A stretch of 64,000 nucleotides of DNA from positions 514,958-578,957 of the forward strand of contig NC_018236.1 in NCBI RefSeq assembly GCF_000227135.1, read 5' to 3'. The stretch is from Leishmania donovani (lineage: Eukaryota > Euglenozoa > Kinetoplastea > Trypanosomatida > Trypanosomatidae). Below, piece by piece: positions 30,548 to 40,719 of the stretch (within the stretch, counting starts at the first letter, position 1; every line of letters begins with the position of its first letter). The notes under the pieces were generated by a model. The model did not search any database. It was not told the origin of the DNA and was given only the letters and a program-made list of their open reading frames with translations. The position numbers and the translations under genes are program-made.

Positions 30548-32533
30548 TCACTCCCTCGCCGTTACGTAGATGGTCAGCACCAGAAATGTTAGTCCGACAC
30601 CACCGCCGATGAGGGCACCGCCAGAGCCGGCGTCACACATGAAGTAGGAGTCGCTCACCTTCACGCAGAGGGCGCCGGAGAGGATCATCGTTAGCGGGTT
30701 CAGACACACCAGCGCTGCTGTCGTCGCCACGCCCAAGATCATGTTCGATGCCGTCTTGAAGATGATCTGTGCGAATAGCATCATGACCCACATAACACCG
30801 GCAAAGATGTGGCACAGGAAGGCGTAGCGGAGGAAGTGGTCGTGCATCCGCTGGAAGGTGCTTCGCACCTGTGCGTACGTCGTCACCAGTGGCACATAGT
30901 ACCACTTCCACGCCGCTGCATTGCCGTACCACAACTCGGTCGACTTGGGCGGATTCTCCGTCGTTTCGCGATGAATGGCTGAGCTGCAGCGCATGCTAAT
31001 GGTGGAGAAGGTCGCCGGCCGCTTGGACGGGTCGAGCCAATCTGCGGTGGTGGGGTAGAGCCGATCGCGCCTCGCCTTGACGCTCGAGTACACGGCCTGC
31101 GTCAGCGCCACCACCTGCGGGTGGCCTGACTTGTTGCACCACAGCCCACTAATCTGCACGCTGTCGAAGAAAGGATCGAACGATGTGGCGTAGCGAGTGC
31201 CAACGTCCCTGCCCGTCAGGAGCGCCGACTCATTCTGGAAAACCGCCGAGGAGTAGTTTGCATCGAAGTACATAAGAACAAAGCATGTGGGCGCTGCGTC
31301 GTAGCCCTCGCCGCTTTTCGGCACACAATATGGTATCAGTTGCTTTTCGCTTTCGTCGAGGGTGATGGGCCGCCACCGCAGGTCGCTCAGCTCCGCCGGC
31401 ACCAGCACGAAGCTCGGCAGGTTCTTGCTCGAGTACGCCTCGCATGGTGCCGACATCGTGAGGTCGATGGTCGGCCCATCCAGCACGTGCCTGGAAGCCC
31501 GGACGCGGGTGAAAGCGAGGGCCGAGATGGTGCCCAGGACCATGCTGCACACGAGCATGAACACACACCACGCGAGGATGCGCATGGTGCTGTGCTTGTT
31601 CGTGCTCGAGACGGAGCTGCCAGCCAGCGGAAAGATGACAAGGGTTATCTCCAGAAGCGTTGCAACAATGAGCAGCACGAAGGTCGTGATGCCGAGGCTC
31701 AAGTCGGAGCTGAGCGCCGTGCGGAGAAACCCCAAGAAGTAGGCGACGACAAAGTTTGCCGTGAGCATCACCCCCACCATAATCCCTGTCGCGACACACC
31801 ACCGAATGTGCCTCGCTGTGCCGATGATGTACTCTTTCTTCTTGTAGTCCTCGACCTTCATGCGCTCTCGAATGTACTCGTCACGCGTCACGACCTTTGT
31901 CTTCGCGACGATGCGGCGCACGTAGTGCGGTAGGTTCGCCTGCTTCCTCCATTCCCTGCAGCGGAAATACGTCCAATGCGGTGCCAAGTTCGCATAAAAG
32001 CGCCAGAAGCGGCACACGCTGCCGAGCTGAACAATGTCTGCGTGCGTGCCCGTGTCTACGTAGAGCAGTATGATGCACACAATGTCTGCCGAGAACGGAC
32101 CCGTATTCACTGGCAGCATCGCCTCTGCCGCGTTGTCGCCATCGCCATCGCCGCCGCGACCAGCCCGGGCGTGCAATCGGCTGCGCGCGTCGTTTGCGGT
32201 GATGCAGGAGCGGAAGTGCACCACCGCGCGCGGCTGCCCGGTGAAGGTGAAGTCGCCTGAAGCTTCCCGCAAGTGATGCATACGCACCGACGTCGTGGTG
32301 ACCGGGTACGACGAGGAGTACGTGCGTGTTTCAGCGGTGGTACTTGTCTCTGATAACACGTCATCGATGCGGGCCACGTTCAGCGACGGAGTCAGCACCG
32401 GGGTGACGACACGCCGCTCTGACTGCTCCCTCTCCGCGCCGTGCGCCGCTGCCCCATCGCGGGACTGCGGATGGAGCTCATCGTAGACTACGCCTATAGA
32501 GTCGAGCGAGATGGTACGCTTGAAAAACCCCAT
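30548..32533 (-). CDS. F-box-like protein with six membrane spans
   Basis: 661 residues from the ATG at 32531-32533; three codons further upstream there is only a TTG. Residues 1-140 are polar and Ser/Thr-rich. Residues about 147-192 resemble an F-box (FSADIVCIILLYVDTGTHAD then GSVCRFWRFYANLAPHW). Three hydrophobic spans follow (about 247-272, 282-307, 322-344), then a roughly 210-residue extracytoplasmic-type domain with sequons (NYS, NES, NKS) and several Cys, then three more spans (about 562-587, 594-619, 636-657). An F-box would link to an SCF ubiquitin ligase; its fusion to a polytopic membrane protein is unusual. Membrane topology is confident, the F-box moderate. Confidence 0.83.
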   Translation of the reverse strand: MGFFKRTISLDSIGVVYDELHPQSRDGAAAHGAEREQSERRVVTPVLTPSLNVARIDDVLSETSTTAETRTYSSSYPVTTTSVRMHHLREASGDFTFTGQPRAVVHFRSCITANDARSRLHARAGRGGDGDGDNAAEAMLPVNTGPFSADIVCIILLYVDTGTHADIVQLGSVCRFWRFYANLAPHWTYFRCREWRKQANLPHYVRRIVAKTKVVTRDEYIRERMKVEDYKKKEYIIGTARHIRWCVATGIMVGVMLTANFVVAYFLGFLRTALSSDLSLGITTFVLLIVATLLEITLVIFPLAGSSVSSTNKHSTMRILAWCVFMLVCSMVLGTISALAFTRVRASRHVLDGPTIDLTMSAPCEAYSSKNLPSFVLVPAELSDLRWRPITLDESEKQLIPYCVPKSGEGYDAAPTCFVLMYFDANYSSAVFQNESALLTGRDVGTRYATSFDPFFDSVQISGLWCNKSGHPQVVALTQAVYSSVKARRDRLYPTTADWLDPSKRPATFSTISMRCSSAIHRETTENPPKSTELWYGNAAAWKWYYVPLVTTYAQVRSTFQRMHDHFLRYAFLCHIFAGVMWVMMLFAQIIFKTASNMILGVATTAALVCLNPLTMILSGALCVKVSDSYFMCDAGSGGALIGGGVGLTFLVLTIYVTARE

Positions 32534-33304
32534 ATGCCCCAACGTTCGCTGTGCGGCCTATGTGGCGCGACACATGAACACAACAAGAGGCGTTGCTGCC
32601 CTAAGCAGAAGAACGAGTAGTGAGAAAGGGTGTGCGGCGGGGTGGACCTCTCCCTTTCCGTCCGAGTCTTAGATTTGGTGTGGATGCGCCAAACAGCAGA
32701 GAACCTGTGCACGGAGGCTCGGAGCACCTTCCCGCCGTGACAGGGGCACAGAGGAGAGGTATGGGCAGTCGAAGGCAGAGCAGTGACAGTCACTTCTGAG
32801 CGGGGTACGCAATGTAGCAAACAACATGAGACGCACTCCAGGTGCTGAAGATGCGACTCCCTACCGACCACGCCGTGCAGGTCAGCGCACAAGGCGCCGC
32901 ACACCCACGCGCACACTTACAGTTTTGCAAGCTGATCGAGCGAATTTCTTCACTGCGTGCCGATTTCTTCTCTGCGCTCGCTTCAGGGCTCGCCACACAC
33001 CACACATGCACGTCTGTGAGGCGGTGCGGCCACGCCCATACGTGGGGGTCTCCCGGCTGCGTTCACGGCTGCATCAGCCAGCGAGAATGCACGCTTACGA
33101 CGTCAGCTGCACGAGCAGGTCACTTTAGTCGGACAAGCCAAGCAACGCAAGGAAAGAGCGTTAGACACCGGCAACGAGCGGCTGCGTGCAGTCGTGCGCA
33201 CACGCCTCCCTCGAGGCCGTGATGGCTTTCCACCGCAGGGCCTCTTCTTCACGTTTTTTCGCGGTCCCTTTGTCAAAACACCTCGGCCACGGTGCTCGAC
33301 GGCC
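32534..33304. other. Intergenic spacer
   Basis: 770 bp between the GH47-like gene and the F-box-like gene, with pyrimidine-rich minus-strand tracts near 32620-32660. No coding signal. Confidence 0.6.
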
Positions 33305-34915
33305 CTACAGCGCTGCTGGCGTGTTCGGCACTGGCACCAGGTGCCCAGTGACGGGCGAGACGATGGTGGTAGTGGCCAAACCGCACATCCTCCGCGACCC
33401 TCGCGAGCCGCGGTACACAAGACAGTCCATGCGGTGGAACAGAAGCCAAAGAGTGCGCAGCTCGCGAATATGGCGCCGCCACGGCGTGGCAGAGGTGATG
33501 TCTGTTTTGCGCAATCCGCAATGGTCAGAAGTATCCTGCCGCATCACGAGTACTGACCACAGACCGTACATGGCATCATGCGTTGTCTGGTACAACTCGT
33601 AGAAAGACTCCAGGAGCACACCGGGAACGTCGCAGTAAGAGGACCGCAGCGACGCACTAGTGTCGTCGTTGGTGGCGCGTGTGTAGCCGGGCACGGGACC
33701 AGAGCCGGTGACGTAGACGGCGCTACGCAGCTTGCGGCCGGCTGGTTCGGCGTACAGCTGGAAGCACGAGGTGGCCAGCGCTTCAGCGGCCTGCAGCACA
33801 TCGTCTTCACTGTACCGTGCAGAGGATGGGCGTGCCGGGTAACGATGTGCGCCGTAGCGGATGCCTTGGGCTAACACTCCAGCCAGCGCGCACATGCGTG
33901 GTGTGGCTACTGGCACCAAGGCTTCTGCACGAGAGCCTACGAACGTGAAGTTCATTGCCTGCACCCCCGCGGTGACGGTGCGCGTGTAGAAGAGATCCTG
34001 CACAATCGACATCACAGCCGCATCGTATGCCTCCACAAGCTGCTTGTCCGAGTCCCGCCGTCCACCCCGCACCCACAACTGCAGCAAGAGACGCGCGAAA
34101 GGAACTACCGCATCGTAGGTGCCGGACCGCAAGGGGAGAAGGTGCGAGTCATGCAGCGGCGGCACCGCTGCTGCCTGCTCGCCAGGATGCCAGAAAGACT
34201 CACTGGCCTTACGCAAGGTGTCGTGCGCCGCCGTGATGCTGTCAGTGGTGAACGAGGCACCGCCGGCAGTGACGCAGCTCCACACCTCACGGCTGAATGC
34301 TGACCACGAGGCAGCTGAAGTCACTGCCGGCGCTGGTATTTCGGGCATGCCCTTCAAGAATTCCCGCACCTCGTCCGCCTCACCGGCAGCACCCTTCATC
34401 GACCACACCACTGCAGCGCTTTCGAGTGCCTCGCGCACGGCAGCAAGCGCCTCTGAGGGCGCCGTAGATACCGCTGTGCTCAGCGCCGCTTCAGCCGCCG
34501 CCTTCAGTTCCTTTGCCGTTGGCGTCCACTCAGTGCTGACACCAGTAAGCAACACGAGATCCCACGCAGCAAGTTGTGCCTCGGGTAAGTGCTCCGTGAA
34601 GGGCATCACCTTCGTGAGTGACGCGGTAACGTACTCCATAGCTTCCTTTATGATGTGTACCTCAGAGATTGGGGCAGCCGGCCAGCGGTGCGGCCAGAAG
34701 ACTTCTTCCGGGATCGAGCTCGTCGCATGCTTCACCTCCGCTGCTGAAACCTTCGCCTTGGCGCGGTCTCTTACGCCGGTGGCCAGGCTCTCGGCGATCA
34801 GGCTGAGTACGAGGATGTATGCCACGACGCCCAGCACCGCAAACACGATATAGCGGTCAAGAAGGCGCGATTGGTACCTAATGCGTCGCCGCTGCATCTG
34901 CGTGCAGAAATTCAT
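33305..34915 (-). CDS. GH47/EDEM-like type II membrane protein, probably not catalytic
   Basis: 536 residues from the ATG at 34913-34915 (an in-frame ATG six codons on is also possible). A short basic N-terminus and one membrane span (about 22-43) predict a type II ER/Golgi protein. The lumenal part follows the order of class I alpha-mannosidase (GH47) motifs: AAWDLVLLTGVSTEW (like the LIDSLDTLWIMGL block), GTYDAVVPFARLLLQLW (like GSGIDSYYEYLLK), MCALAGVLAQGIRYG (like HLVCFLGGLLALG), ALATSCFQLYA, LLESFYELYQTTHDAMYGLW, and RHIRELRTLWLLFH. Expected acidic residues are missing: the usual RPE before VES is VPG (430-432), and the terminal NTEAH is absent. It may act as a lectin-like EDEM relative in ER quality control. 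Confidence 0.7.
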   Translation of the reverse strand: MNFCTQMQRRRIRYQSRLLDRYIVFAVLGVVAYILVLSLIAESLATGVRDRAKAKVSAAEVKHATSSIPEEVFWPHRWPAAPISEVHIIKEAMEYVTASLTKVMPFTEHLPEAQLAAWDLVLLTGVSTEWTPTAKELKAAAEAALSTAVSTAPSEALAAVREALESAAVVWSMKGAAGEADEVREFLKGMPEIPAPAVTSAASWSAFSREVWSCVTAGGASFTTDSITAAHDTLRKASESFWHPGEQAAAVPPLHDSHLLPLRSGTYDAVVPFARLLLQLWVRGGRRDSDKQLVEAYDAAVMSIVQDLFYTRTVTAGVQAMNFTFVGSRAEALVPVATPRMCALAGVLAQGIRYGAHRYPARPSSARYSEDDVLQAAEALATSCFQLYAEPAGRKLRSAVYVTGSGPVPGYTRATNDDTSASLRSSYCDVPGVLLESFYELYQTTHDAMYGLWSVLVMRQDTSDHCGLRKTDITSATPWRRHIRELRTLWLLFHRMDCLVYRGSRGSRRMCGLATTTIVSPVTGHLVPVPNTPAAL

Positions 34916-35842
34916 ATGTGCGAGAGATGCGAAGCACCGGAGGGGGCCGGCGAACAGCATGTGACCATAGGATGTGCAGCAGACCCGGAGTGATAGCCTA
35001 CCTGCCCACTTTCTCTGTCGGCGCCGGTATCCCGGTGTGCCCGTATGCTGAGCATCAACGTGAAAAGCAGTGAAAAAAGAGGAGGAGATGGAAGGGGGCT
35101 GAGTGCCTCGTGAGAGAACGAAGTGACCGGCGCAGGAGATCAGCCAAGGGGCCTGCGCCGTGGACAGCGGAAAGGTGCAACAAAGGAAAGCCATGGCAAC
35201 TCGTGGCTTCTCCATCACCAGCGCTTCCCGACGCGATTCAAACCACGACGCGGCTTGAGGCGGCATCACGCCAAGAAGCATTGCCTCATGTGCACCAGTC
35301 CTGACTTGCCGGTGACGCGGCGGTTCACAAGGAGAAAGGAGGCCTTCCTAACAGAGAAGTAGGGAAGATCGGAAGTCGTTGAGCCCACACGCATGTCACC
35401 TGGCTTCTTCTCCTTTCCTCACACGGGTGCATGCGCGCGGGGCGGGGCGTAGTTGAGCAAGAGGGCGGACGCTATAGCGCACTTTGCTGCTTGCCCTCGG
35501 TGCACGCAACGCGTCTGCAGGGAGACGATACGCGTGTGACCAGCGCTACTCTCCGTGCTCTGAGCAGCGCGCCGCTCCCTGGACCATGCGTAGGCATCCG
35601 AGCGTGGTGCGTTGGCGCAGCTGAGCCCGGCAATGCGAGCACACGCGCTCTTGTGCCTCGACGTCCTCCTGCGACAGCGCTCACAGGCACCCGAGCGTCT
35701 GGCACGCCGAAGCAAAGAGTGCCGGCGCTGGCGGCGAGCCTTCCGCCCCAGGCAGCCAATGCGAGGCGCAGACACCTGCCTCACGCTCGGTGCACCCGCC
35801 AGCAGACGCCGAACTATCGTCACCGCGGTGGTGTGACACGGT
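34916..35842. other. Intergenic spacer
   Basis: Spacer with pyrimidine-rich minus-strand stretches near 35070-35100 and 35330-35420. Open frames around 35419-35859 and 35472-35759 are Arg/Ala-rich and probably chance. No gene called. Confidence 0.5.
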
Positions 35843-36224
35843 CTACACTGCCGCGACATCCGTACCGAATAGAAACGAGAGTACCGTCACATCTTCCCAC
35901 ACGCTCTTCGACAGCGGAAGCAGCTGCAAGAGGCGGTCACGCGCACCCACCAGCATCGCAAAAGCCGCGACAATGGACGGCGCCTCCGAGGCAGAGACAG
36001 GCCCACTTGCCTTTTCGGAGTGAATGCGAAGGGCCTGCGCGGGAAAAGCGCTTTGTGTGAAATCGCGCGACAAGGGCCCCCCGCTGGGAGAGACGCAGGA
36101 CGTCTCTATGAGAGGAGCACGACACAATACGTTGGGCTACATCAAAGGCAGACATGCGCGCCAGCGATGCACGGCCGGCCATCCACACGGAAAGACTGTC
36201 TCTGTACTTGTCGAGAAATCCCAT
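35843..36224 (-). pseudogene. Small gene apparently split by one frameshift
   Basis: The ATG at 36222-36224 directly follows an excellent pyrimidine tract and AG (36225-36262). The first frame gives MGFLDKYRDSLSVWMAGRAS then LARMSAFDVAQRIV and runs on as Arg/Cys-rich sequence to a stop at 35937. A second frame overlapping it from about 36085 gives a more natural continuation: ALRIHSEKASGPVSASEAPS then AAFAMLVGARDRLLQLLPLS and VWEDVTVLSFLFGTDVAAV, with a stop at 35843. A shift at the G6 run near 36080-36085 would join them into a protein of about 127 residues. Either an indel error in this sequence or a young pseudogene. Family not recognised. Confidence 0.5.
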
Positions 36225-36262
36225 CTGAGGAGGGATGGGGGCAGGGAAGAAGAATGGAAGAC
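36225..36262 (-). promoter_or_regulatory. Trans-splice acceptor abutting an ATG
   Basis: On the minus strand a tract of Ts and Cs (TTCCATTCTTCTTCCC, then CCCCCATCCCTCCTCAG) ends with AG at 36225-36226, immediately before the ATG of the broken small gene. If used, the encoded 5' UTR would have no bases besides the spliced leader. Confidence 0.5.
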
Positions 36263-36658
36263 GCAAGAGCGCGCTCGCAAGGAGGGCGACATCAAAACGC
36301 GCGCCTGAAAGCCGTCAGACGTCACTGTGCTCGCCAAGAAGGCTCTCCGTCGCTCGGGCAGCGCGGAAGAGACCCGCTTGTCGAGTGCACCCTTACGCAG
36401 GGAACATCCCCCTGGGTGAGAATACATCAACGCGGAGCTGGAGGAAGAGAGGAAGGCCCTCACGCGTGCGTGCACTCAGCCTTTGGCGTCTTTCCGTTTG
36501 TTTGTTAGTGGGAGTGTGTGAAGAGAGGGGGTGTGGCGCCCGCAGGCGAAGCCAAGAAGAGCAGCCACCGCCCCTCTGTGAAGACGAGCTCGCACGTGTA
36601 ACGCCGCGCATCATCATATCACGGGGCCGCGCCCGTGCACTGCATCGAGCTCGCACGC
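36263..36658. other. Intergenic spacer
   Basis: About 400 bp downstream of the SET-domain gene, presumably its 3' UTR. No coding signal. Confidence 0.6.
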
Positions 36659-38380
36659 TCACAGCTGCTGCGGGGGGAACACCTTTTTGCTTTTGTACCG
36701 ATCTCGCTCCAGTTGCTCGCGCTGCTCGCGCAGATGCTGAAGCCCCTCTGGCACACCGACTACGAACTCACCAGGCCGCCCCTTGCGCCGCACATCCGTC
36801 AGATGCGCGATTCGGCTGCGAAGACTGCGACTCCACAGCAGTGCCGCCTCGCGGTTCTTCTCTTCGTTGCTGCGCAGAAAACCAAAGCGCCACAGCCACT
36901 GCACCTCCTGCTCCATCTCCTGCTGCCCGACAGCTGTTGGCGACGCAGGGTCGAAGGTACCGAAGCGGGTGCTAGCTCTGAAGCTTGTGGAGGGAGTGTG
37001 GCCCGTCTGCTGCGCGGCTTCCTCATCCTCGTGGCAGGCATACAGCTCCCAGTACTGGCGCTTCTCAATGCGGTGCACTTCGTCAGCCACGGCAGCCGCC
37101 TTGCCAGACAATCGACCGCGCTCGTGCTCGGCGGTAGGTTTCGACGGTCGGGGCAGGTCACCAAACAAGCACCCGCGTTGACCTATGTGGTTGTACCGCA
37201 GTACCAGCTCCTCGCCTGCCTCGATTGTGCGCGAGGCTGTGACGCAGACGTCGCCGCTGTCCTCGCGCTGGTAGACAACGTTGGCATTCGCGCGGCTTGT
37301 GTGGTTCAGCATGTCCACCAACGGTACGATCGACAGCTGCGGAGGCCCAGGACGGCGCCAGTTCAGGTTGACCGCACGGGAGCGAGTCATAAAGTGCGCC
37401 CAACGCAGGGCGCTCTCTTCACCAAGCCAAGCAGCGGAGTCTTGCACTGCCTCCAAGTTGGACGCGCACGACCCACAAGACGGGAGCAGCAGCACTGGCA
37501 GCAAGGCGTCCACAAAGTGCGTCTGCAGCTGCCGCTCCCACGTCATGAAGAGGTGGAGGGCGCCTTCCTCCGCTTCTGCGACGCCGCCGCGCGCACGCTG
37601 TGACTGGCGCTGCCGCTGCGTCAGGGCCGACATGCGCCCCTTGAAATAATTCGTGAGCACCGTTGGCGTGAGGGCCGTCTCCATCTCCGGTCGGCGCAGG
37701 TCAGCGAGCTCTAACTCACCCTGCTCCACCGCCTGCACCATGAGCTCTGTCGAGGCCGCCGCCACATCTTCACCAGGGGCGACTTCTTTTGTGCGCTGCC
37801 CAAGCCGCAGTCGGCGAGGGAGCGGCTCGACGTTGTCGTGACTGAGGAAGCTGCTGCGCAGCAGTGCACCCATTGGTGGGGGTCGGCGCGGCAGTGCATC
37901 GGCCCACGCACGCAGTGGGCTCTCGGCAGGCAGGACGCCAGCGTTCAGCGGGCTGCGTGTGAGATACAGAGCCACGGTCACCAGCAGTGCGTCGCGGGAG
38001 AGCAGCAGGTGTGGCGGCACCGAGACTGCCGAGGGAAGAGATGAAATGCGGCTGACCAGATCATCGAAGCGCTGCGCGGCGAGCGGCTGGAGGCCAGTTG
38101 CCGCGGTCGCGTCCGTTTGTGACGGCTCTCCGCGACAGGCTCGCCGCAGCAGCTGTGAGGCGCGCTCTCCTGTCATGATGCTGTTGCATTTCACAGTACC
38201 AAGGTGCTCACCACGGTGGATGCGGGAGGTGGCAACGATGGTGCGAACCGGCAGTGCTTCACCGGCGGGCGTGCCGTTCGAGTACGGTCGAACGGTTTGC
38301 TGCAGCTTTGCGGCTTTGATATCGCGCATGCACTGTGACAGCCATTCGCTGCCGCGGTGCAGCGTGCTGGGGGGAGGCAT
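36659..38380 (-). CDS. SET-domain protein (SETD3/Rubisco-LSMT type)
   Basis: 573 residues from the ATG at 38378-38380; the frame extends further upstream through UTR-like sequence. The C-terminal part of a SET domain is clear: VPLVDMLNHTSRANANVVYQ with the key Asn-His (359-360), then TASRTIEAGEELVLRYNHIG, where GEEL and the Tyr near 396 correspond to the catalytic GEEI..Y motif. An N-terminal SET half (VATSRIHRGEHLGTV) is separated by a long insert, the split layout of SETD3/LSMT-type protein methyltransferases. These transfer methyl groups from S-adenosylmethionine to Lys or His of non-histone proteins. A C-terminal substrate-binding region (EEAAQQTGHTPSTSFR onward) follows. The substrate is unknown. 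Confidence 0.85.
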   Translation of the reverse strand: MPPPSTLHRGSEWLSQCMRDIKAAKLQQTVRPYSNGTPAGEALPVRTIVATSRIHRGEHLGTVKCNSIMTGERASQLLRRACRGEPSQTDATAATGLQPLAAQRFDDLVSRISSLPSAVSVPPHLLLSRDALLVTVALYLTRSPLNAGVLPAESPLRAWADALPRRPPPMGALLRSSFLSHDNVEPLPRRLRLGQRTKEVAPGEDVAAASTELMVQAVEQGELELADLRRPEMETALTPTVLTNYFKGRMSALTQRQRQSQRARGGVAEAEEGALHLFMTWERQLQTHFVDALLPVLLLPSCGSCASNLEAVQDSAAWLGEESALRWAHFMTRSRAVNLNWRRPGPPQLSIVPLVDMLNHTSRANANVVYQREDSGDVCVTASRTIEAGEELVLRYNHIGQRGCLFGDLPRPSKPTAEHERGRLSGKAAAVADEVHRIEKRQYWELYACHEDEEAAQQTGHTPSTSFRASTRFGTFDPASPTAVGQQEMEQEVQWLWRFGFLRSNEEKNREAALLWSRSLRSRIAHLTDVRRKGRPGEFVVGVPEGLQHLREQREQLERDRYKSKKVFPPQQL

Positions 38381-39548
38381 CGCTCCCAAGGGCGGCGGGT
38401 CGAGTGCGGAACGCCACCCGAAGAGGCGCCACAGTCGCACAAAACACCACAGAGGTGCGTCAGGGAGAGGCACTACAGACGGACACGCACAGACGCCTCC
38501 GTGCAAGTGGCTGAGCTCTGAAGGGGGAGAGGAAAACGGGAGGGCGAGCTGAGCGCGCCTGCACGCTCCAAGCAGGGGAGCGACAGCACAAGGGCCACAC
38601 CGCGCAGGCACAAAAACGCGGCGGCGTCGCTTGCAGAGGAGATCCCTGCAGAGCTTGCGCGCTCGCTTCGCGCGAGCGACCTGAATCAAACGGCGGTGAG
38701 TAGAGGAAGAGAGGCAGAGGGTCGCGCGAAACACAGAGAGAGGACAACGTTGCTGGGCTCCACATGAAGAGCTGTATTGGTAGTAAAGTGATAAGACTGC
38801 TGCCGAAGGCACTGGAAGGATGGTGAAGGTAAGAGGGCAGTGAACTGAGGGAGGGGTGGGCAGGTGGGTGGGCTCCAGTGGCGGCATGGCGCGCCAGCGT
38901 AGTGGCGCCTTCACACGTGCGTGTATCTGTGTGTGTTGAATGCGGCATACGTGGACCGTCAAGGCACGCTACCGCGTACACCCATGTCCTGACACTCGCT
39001 TGTATCTTATTGGTGCTCCCTTCGACAGACTGCAGTCCTCACGTTGCAGTCATCGCCAGTGTCGCGGTGCTGCTCCAGTGAAGCTTCTGCATCCGTGTCT
39101 AACCTCGTGGAGTAAAGGCTAAGAAACGCGTTGCGAGAGCCAACTTGCGCACCGCCCTGCGGGCCCGCTCTTACACAAGCTGCACGGGCTCATGTTCAAT
39201 GAAGCCACGAGGAGGGAAGTGGGCATGCTGCACTGCTTAGTTAGATCATAATGCAAACATGGAGGAGGAGGGACAACAACACGAGACGTGATGGCAGGGA
39301 AGAAACAAAAAGGAGCCGCGCGCATACACACCTGCACAGACGCTGGGTCGAGTCTGTTTGTCTGTGTGTCTGTGAGGAGAGAAAGGGAGCGGGACGTGCG
39401 TGCCTGCCGCAGAGGAGACAAGCGCCGCAATGACAAGCGTGCGTGACTGGAAGCCGAAAAAAGCACGACATTACTCATGGAGTCGAGGCGGGATCAGGCG
39501 GGGGAATAAAACGAGCAACCGAGAAAACAACCACGGCGCCGGCGCGTC
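38381..39548. other. Intergenic spacer
   Basis: 1.17 kb between the 139-residue protein and the SET gene. It contains minus-strand pyrimidine tracts near 38530-38560 and 38800-38860. No gene seen. Confidence 0.6.
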
Positions 39549-39968
39549 TTAAACGTAGTCCACCGCCATGTCGAAGTCACCGCGCTCGACCTGGCGGCGG
39601 GTCTCCTTTAGATCACGCTGCTCCGCCCGCTCCCTCCTCTGGGCAGCGTGGCGCTCAGAGAATTCGCTACCGAGGGCGGGCTGACGCCCCTTGCCCATCA
39701 CCGTCTCCTTGAATTCCTCCACCGTCATGTTGTGCTCCTTGGCCAGCGCCTCGTACTCCTTCTCAATCTCCTCGTTCGTCACCTTCTTCACCTCCTGGGA
39801 AACCTTCTTCTTCGTGGTGCTGATCTCCTTCTCGATGTCCTTCAGACGGGCCTTGTTCTTCACGCCGGCGGCGGCGTACACGTCCTCCGGGATGTTGGCG
39901 TCCTTCTGCTGCACACGCTCGTACAGCTCCCGGAGCGCGTCCAGCTTCTTGGAGTAGTCCACCGGCAT
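39549..39968 (-). CDS. Small charged coiled-coil protein
   Basis: 139 residues from the ATG at 39966-39968 (MPVDYSKKLDALRELYERVQ). The upstream open frame is ruled out because a splice acceptor lies 5 bases before this ATG. The protein is nearly all charged helix: RLKDIEKEISTTKKKVSQEV, then NEEIEKEYEALAKEHN and a basic C-terminal half ending DFDMAVDYV. No enzymatic motif or membrane span. The size and acidic/basic helix layout resemble small chaperone, ribosome-associated or flagellar proteins, but nothing specific is recognised. Confidence 0.85.
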   Translation of the reverse strand: MPVDYSKKLDALRELYERVQQKDANIPEDVYAAAGVKNKARLKDIEKEISTTKKKVSQEVKKVTNEEIEKEYEALAKEHNMTVEEFKETVMGKGRQPALGSEFSERHAAQRRERAEQRDLKETRRQVERGDFDMAVDYV

Positions 39969-39973
39969 TTGAG

Positions 39974-40020
39974 CTAGACACAGGCGGCGAAATAGGAAAG
40001 GATGCAAGGGAAACAAAAAA
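39974..40020 (-). promoter_or_regulatory. Trans-splice acceptor of the 139-residue protein mRNA
   Basis: Minus-strand T/C-rich tract (TTTTTTGTTTCCC, CATCCTTTCCTATTTCG) followed by GTCTAG, with AG at 39974-39975, giving a 5-base encoded 5' UTR (CTCAA) before the ATG. Confidence 0.55.
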
Positions 40021-40719
40021 GGTGTGGGAGGAGGAGGGGGCAAGCCGGAACGGCGGGTCCCTCTGTAAACAAGTATGTATGTGTATGCGCGAGCCTGGCT
40101 TGGCGTGGCGGTGAACGAGAACGAGAGGCGGATACGGTGGAGACCTTGTCATGCAGCGAGGCGAAGCCAAAAGAGGGCGGGGAGGAAACAAGTCTAGCGC
40201 AGCAGCGAAGGCATCTCGTGCACGCGCGCGTACGCATGCATACGTTCGCATGCAGTGAGGAGAGATGGTAGAAGAGGCATCATGCAACGCAGTGCGATCG
40301 CACTCGCGACACCATGAAAGGTTTGTGGCTGAAAGAGAGGCTGCCTTGTTGTCGATGCCGAAGGGTAACTTGTTGACAGCGAGTTCGCGCCAGTTGCTCC
40401 CTCACTCACCTACCTACATGCGCACGCCTTCTACTGCACATGGGTAGCCACGAGGAAATCAAATTTGTTTGTGAATGACGCACACACACACAACGCAACA
40501 GACGACCGCATCGCTGGAGTTGCGCATACACCGTCAGATGCGCACAGTATAGAAGATGAACGACGCGGCCGAGGATGCACAAGAAGGGGCGTGCGTCCGG
40601 GGGAAAAGGCAGGGGGCGCTGAGAGCGGCAGCGGCCTTTAACATCTCGCGATCCTGTCTCTCCTTCCTCATTTCTTGTGCTCCATTCACTTCCGTGCCAG
40701 TCGACGAAACGCACACCAT
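40021..40719. other. Intergenic spacer
   Basis: About 700 bp downstream of COQ4, with a CA run near 40481-40492. No coding signal. Confidence 0.6.
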
